From Geothrix rubra (GTDB lineage Bacteria > Acidobacteriota > Holophagae > Holophagales > Holophagaceae), in contig NZ_BSDD01000003.1 in assembly GCF_030268065.1 (NCBI RefSeq), forward strand, positions 186,001 through 250,000: a stretch of DNA of 64,000 nt, in the 5' to 3' direction. The position numbers were made by a program, and so were the translations under genes. Positions 62,965 to 64,000 of this stretch are shown here, one piece after another. Below the pieces are notes generated by a model. The model made no database searches and had not been told where the DNA came from. It was given only the letters and a program-made list of their open reading frames with translations. Position 1 is the first letter of the stretch, and every line of letters starts with the position of its first letter.

Positions 62965-63783
62965 ATGCATCCCGTCCTCTTCCAGATCGGCAGCTTCCCC
63001 ATCGGCACCTACGGCCTCCTCCTGGCCCTGGCCTTCTTCGCGGGCAGGGCCCTGGCCCAGCGGCAGGGGAAGCTCGACAACCTGGTGCCCGCGGCCATCA
63101 CGGACCTGGCCATCGCCGTCCTCGTGGCGGCCATCGTGGGCTCCAAGCTCCTGATGATCATCGTGGGGCTCTTCACCCCCGCGGGTCAGGAAGGCGCCAT
63201 GGCCTTCCGGGACATCTTCACCCTCTCCACCCTGCGGGCCGGAGGCGCCATCCATGGCGGCATCATCGCCGCCACCCTGGTGTTCTTCTGGAAGCTCCGG
63301 AAGGGCCAGGGCCTGCCCCTGCGGATCACGGGCGACGCCCTGGTGCCCGGCGTGGCCCTGGGCCAGGCCATCGGCCGCCTGGGCTGCTTCTCCGCCGGCT
63401 GCTGCTACGGCACGGAGACCCACGTGCCCTGGTCGGTGACCTTCACCAACCCCGTGGCCCAGGCCTTCAGCGGCACGCCCCTGGACATCCCCCTGCACCC
63501 GGTGCAGCTCTACAACAGCCTGGCGAACCTGACCGTCATGGCCGTCCTGCTGATCGCGCGCAAGCGCCGCGGCTTCGAGGGCCAGATCTTCGCCCTCTAC
63601 TTCCTGGTGGAGGGCCTGGGCCGCATCGTCACCGAGACCTGGCGCGGCGACGGGGACCGCGGCACCGGCTGGCTGGGCTGGTCCTGGCTGAGCACCGGCC
63701 GGGCCACGGGCCTGGGCTTCATGATGCTGGGCCTGGGCCTCTGGCTGGCCTGGAGCCGCCGGCGGCCCGCGGCGGCGCGATGA
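62965..63783 (+). CDS. lgt: prolipoprotein diacylglyceryl transferase
   Basis: Inner-membrane enzyme adding diacylglyceryl to the lipobox Cys of prolipoproteins; 272 residues with about seven helices. The N-terminal FPIGTYGLLLALAFFAG is typical. The Lgt signature appears as GQAIGRLGCFSAGCCYG with the catalytic-Arg/Asn region, and HPVQLYNSLANL and EGLGRIVTETWRGD follow. ATG 62965 is preceded by a weak site. The stop overlaps the next start (ATGA). Confidence 0.93.
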   Translation: MHPVLFQIGSFPIGTYGLLLALAFFAGRALAQRQGKLDNLVPAAITDLAIAVLVAAIVGSKLLMIIVGLFTPAGQEGAMAFRDIFTLSTLRAGGAIHGGIIAATLVFFWKLRKGQGLPLRITGDALVPGVALGQAIGRLGCFSAGCCYGTETHVPWSVTFTNPVAQAFSGTPLDIPLHPVQLYNSLANLTVMAVLLIARKRRGFEGQIFALYFLVEGLGRIVTETWRGDGDRGTGWLGWSWLSTGRATGLGFMMLGLGLWLAWSRRRPAAAR

Positions 63784-64000
63784 GCCGGATCAGCGTCGAG
63801 GCCGACGCCCCCCGGCTGGACCGGTTCCTGGCCGACCGCCATCCCGAGGTCCCGCGGGCCCGCTGGGATGCCCACATCCGCACCGGGAGCGTCTCCGTGA
63901 ACGGACAGCCGGTGTCCAAGGGCGGCGTGCGCCTCCGGGCCGGGGATGTGATCGAGACGGAGCTGCCCACGCCGCCCCCGCCCGCCGCCCACCTGGCCCC
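63780..64000 (+). CDS. RluA-family pseudouridine synthase, N-terminal part (cut by window end)
   Basis: The first 73 codons of a gene running off the window. The S4 RNA-binding domain is visible: RLDRFLADRHPEVPRARWDAHI, then GSVSVNGQPVSKGGVRLRAGD, ending in PTPPPPA. The catalytic domain is not in view, so the exact subfamily (RluD, RluC or other) is unknown. ATG 63780 overlaps the lgt stop, implying one transcript. Confidence 0.72.
   Translation, partial: MSRISVEADAPRLDRFLADRHPEVPRARWDAHIRTGSVSVNGQPVSKGGVRLRAGDVIETELPTPPPPAAHLA

Overview
The window is a compact, strongly G+C-rich stretch of bacterial chromosome (about 70% by eye) with short intergenic gaps, many ATGA/TGATG gene overlaps and frequent GTG starts. 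The organism is a diderm: lpxD (lipid A), a TonB/ExbD pair, an outer-membrane beta-barrel and lgt are all present. Gene content, protein style and the rnpB sequence fit Acidobacteriota, possibly Holophagae (Geothrix/Holophaga relatives). That placement is an inference from memory of such genomes, not a database result. I see no rRNA operon, prophage, IS element or CRISPR array.

Layout. 0-7 kb: adenosine deaminase with a tandem repeat at its 3' end, a Fur-family regulator, a tautomerase-like/winged-helix protein, a methyltransferase, an MFS exporter, a GNAT enzyme, RNase P RNA (rnpB) and exbD-tonB. 7-15 kb: a divergent MCP-like membrane protein, recO, a secreted transglutaminase-like protein, a MarR regulator and a Uup-type ABC-F ATPase. 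15-21 kb: two exported coiled-coil proteins, a beta-barrel protein, an Smr-like protein, a PfkB kinase, a LysM protein and rsmG. 21-29 kb: ybeY with a basic tail, a TPR protein, yebC followed by a 177-bp tandem array, a HemJ-like membrane protein, a Gfo/Idh/MocA oxidoreductase, a serine hydrolase and a SpoIID/LytB protein. 29-37 kb: an unknown protein, an orphan Cys-type formate dehydrogenase, a dCMP-deaminase-like enzyme, a secreted protein, topB, HU and tRNA-Arg(CCT). 37-46 kb: a TatD nuclease, tcdA, a hybrid histidine kinase, a YbiT-type ABC-F ATPase, ssb, a class-I glutamine amidotransferase, a lipoprotein, an enoyl-CoA hydratase, a small Cys-rich protein, and a PH-like protein overlapping a transketolase C-terminal half. 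46-52 kb: a membrane protein, hrpB, an HpcH/HpaI-type lyase, a GNAT enzyme, a 66-bp tandem array and acpS. 52-62 kb: a co-directional signalling operon cheR-HDOD-HDOD-cheB-fliK-like-MASE1/PAS kinase-receiver/PAS/kinase/receiver. 62-64 kb: lpxD, lgt and the start of a RluA-family pseudouridine synthase.

The most unusual items are the 52-62 kb signalling operon, which has CheR and CheB but no CheA, CheW or MCP; three unrelated tandem arrays, two of which repeatedly copy the 3' end of the upstream gene in an A-B-A-B-A pattern; heptamer GTCTTC repeats at two intergenic sites; a divergent MCP-like protein beside an ExbB-less exbD-tonB pair; a YbeY carrying an AT-hook-like tail; and a tautomerase-fold/winged-helix fusion next to fur. 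Most remaining genes are ordinary housekeeping functions.
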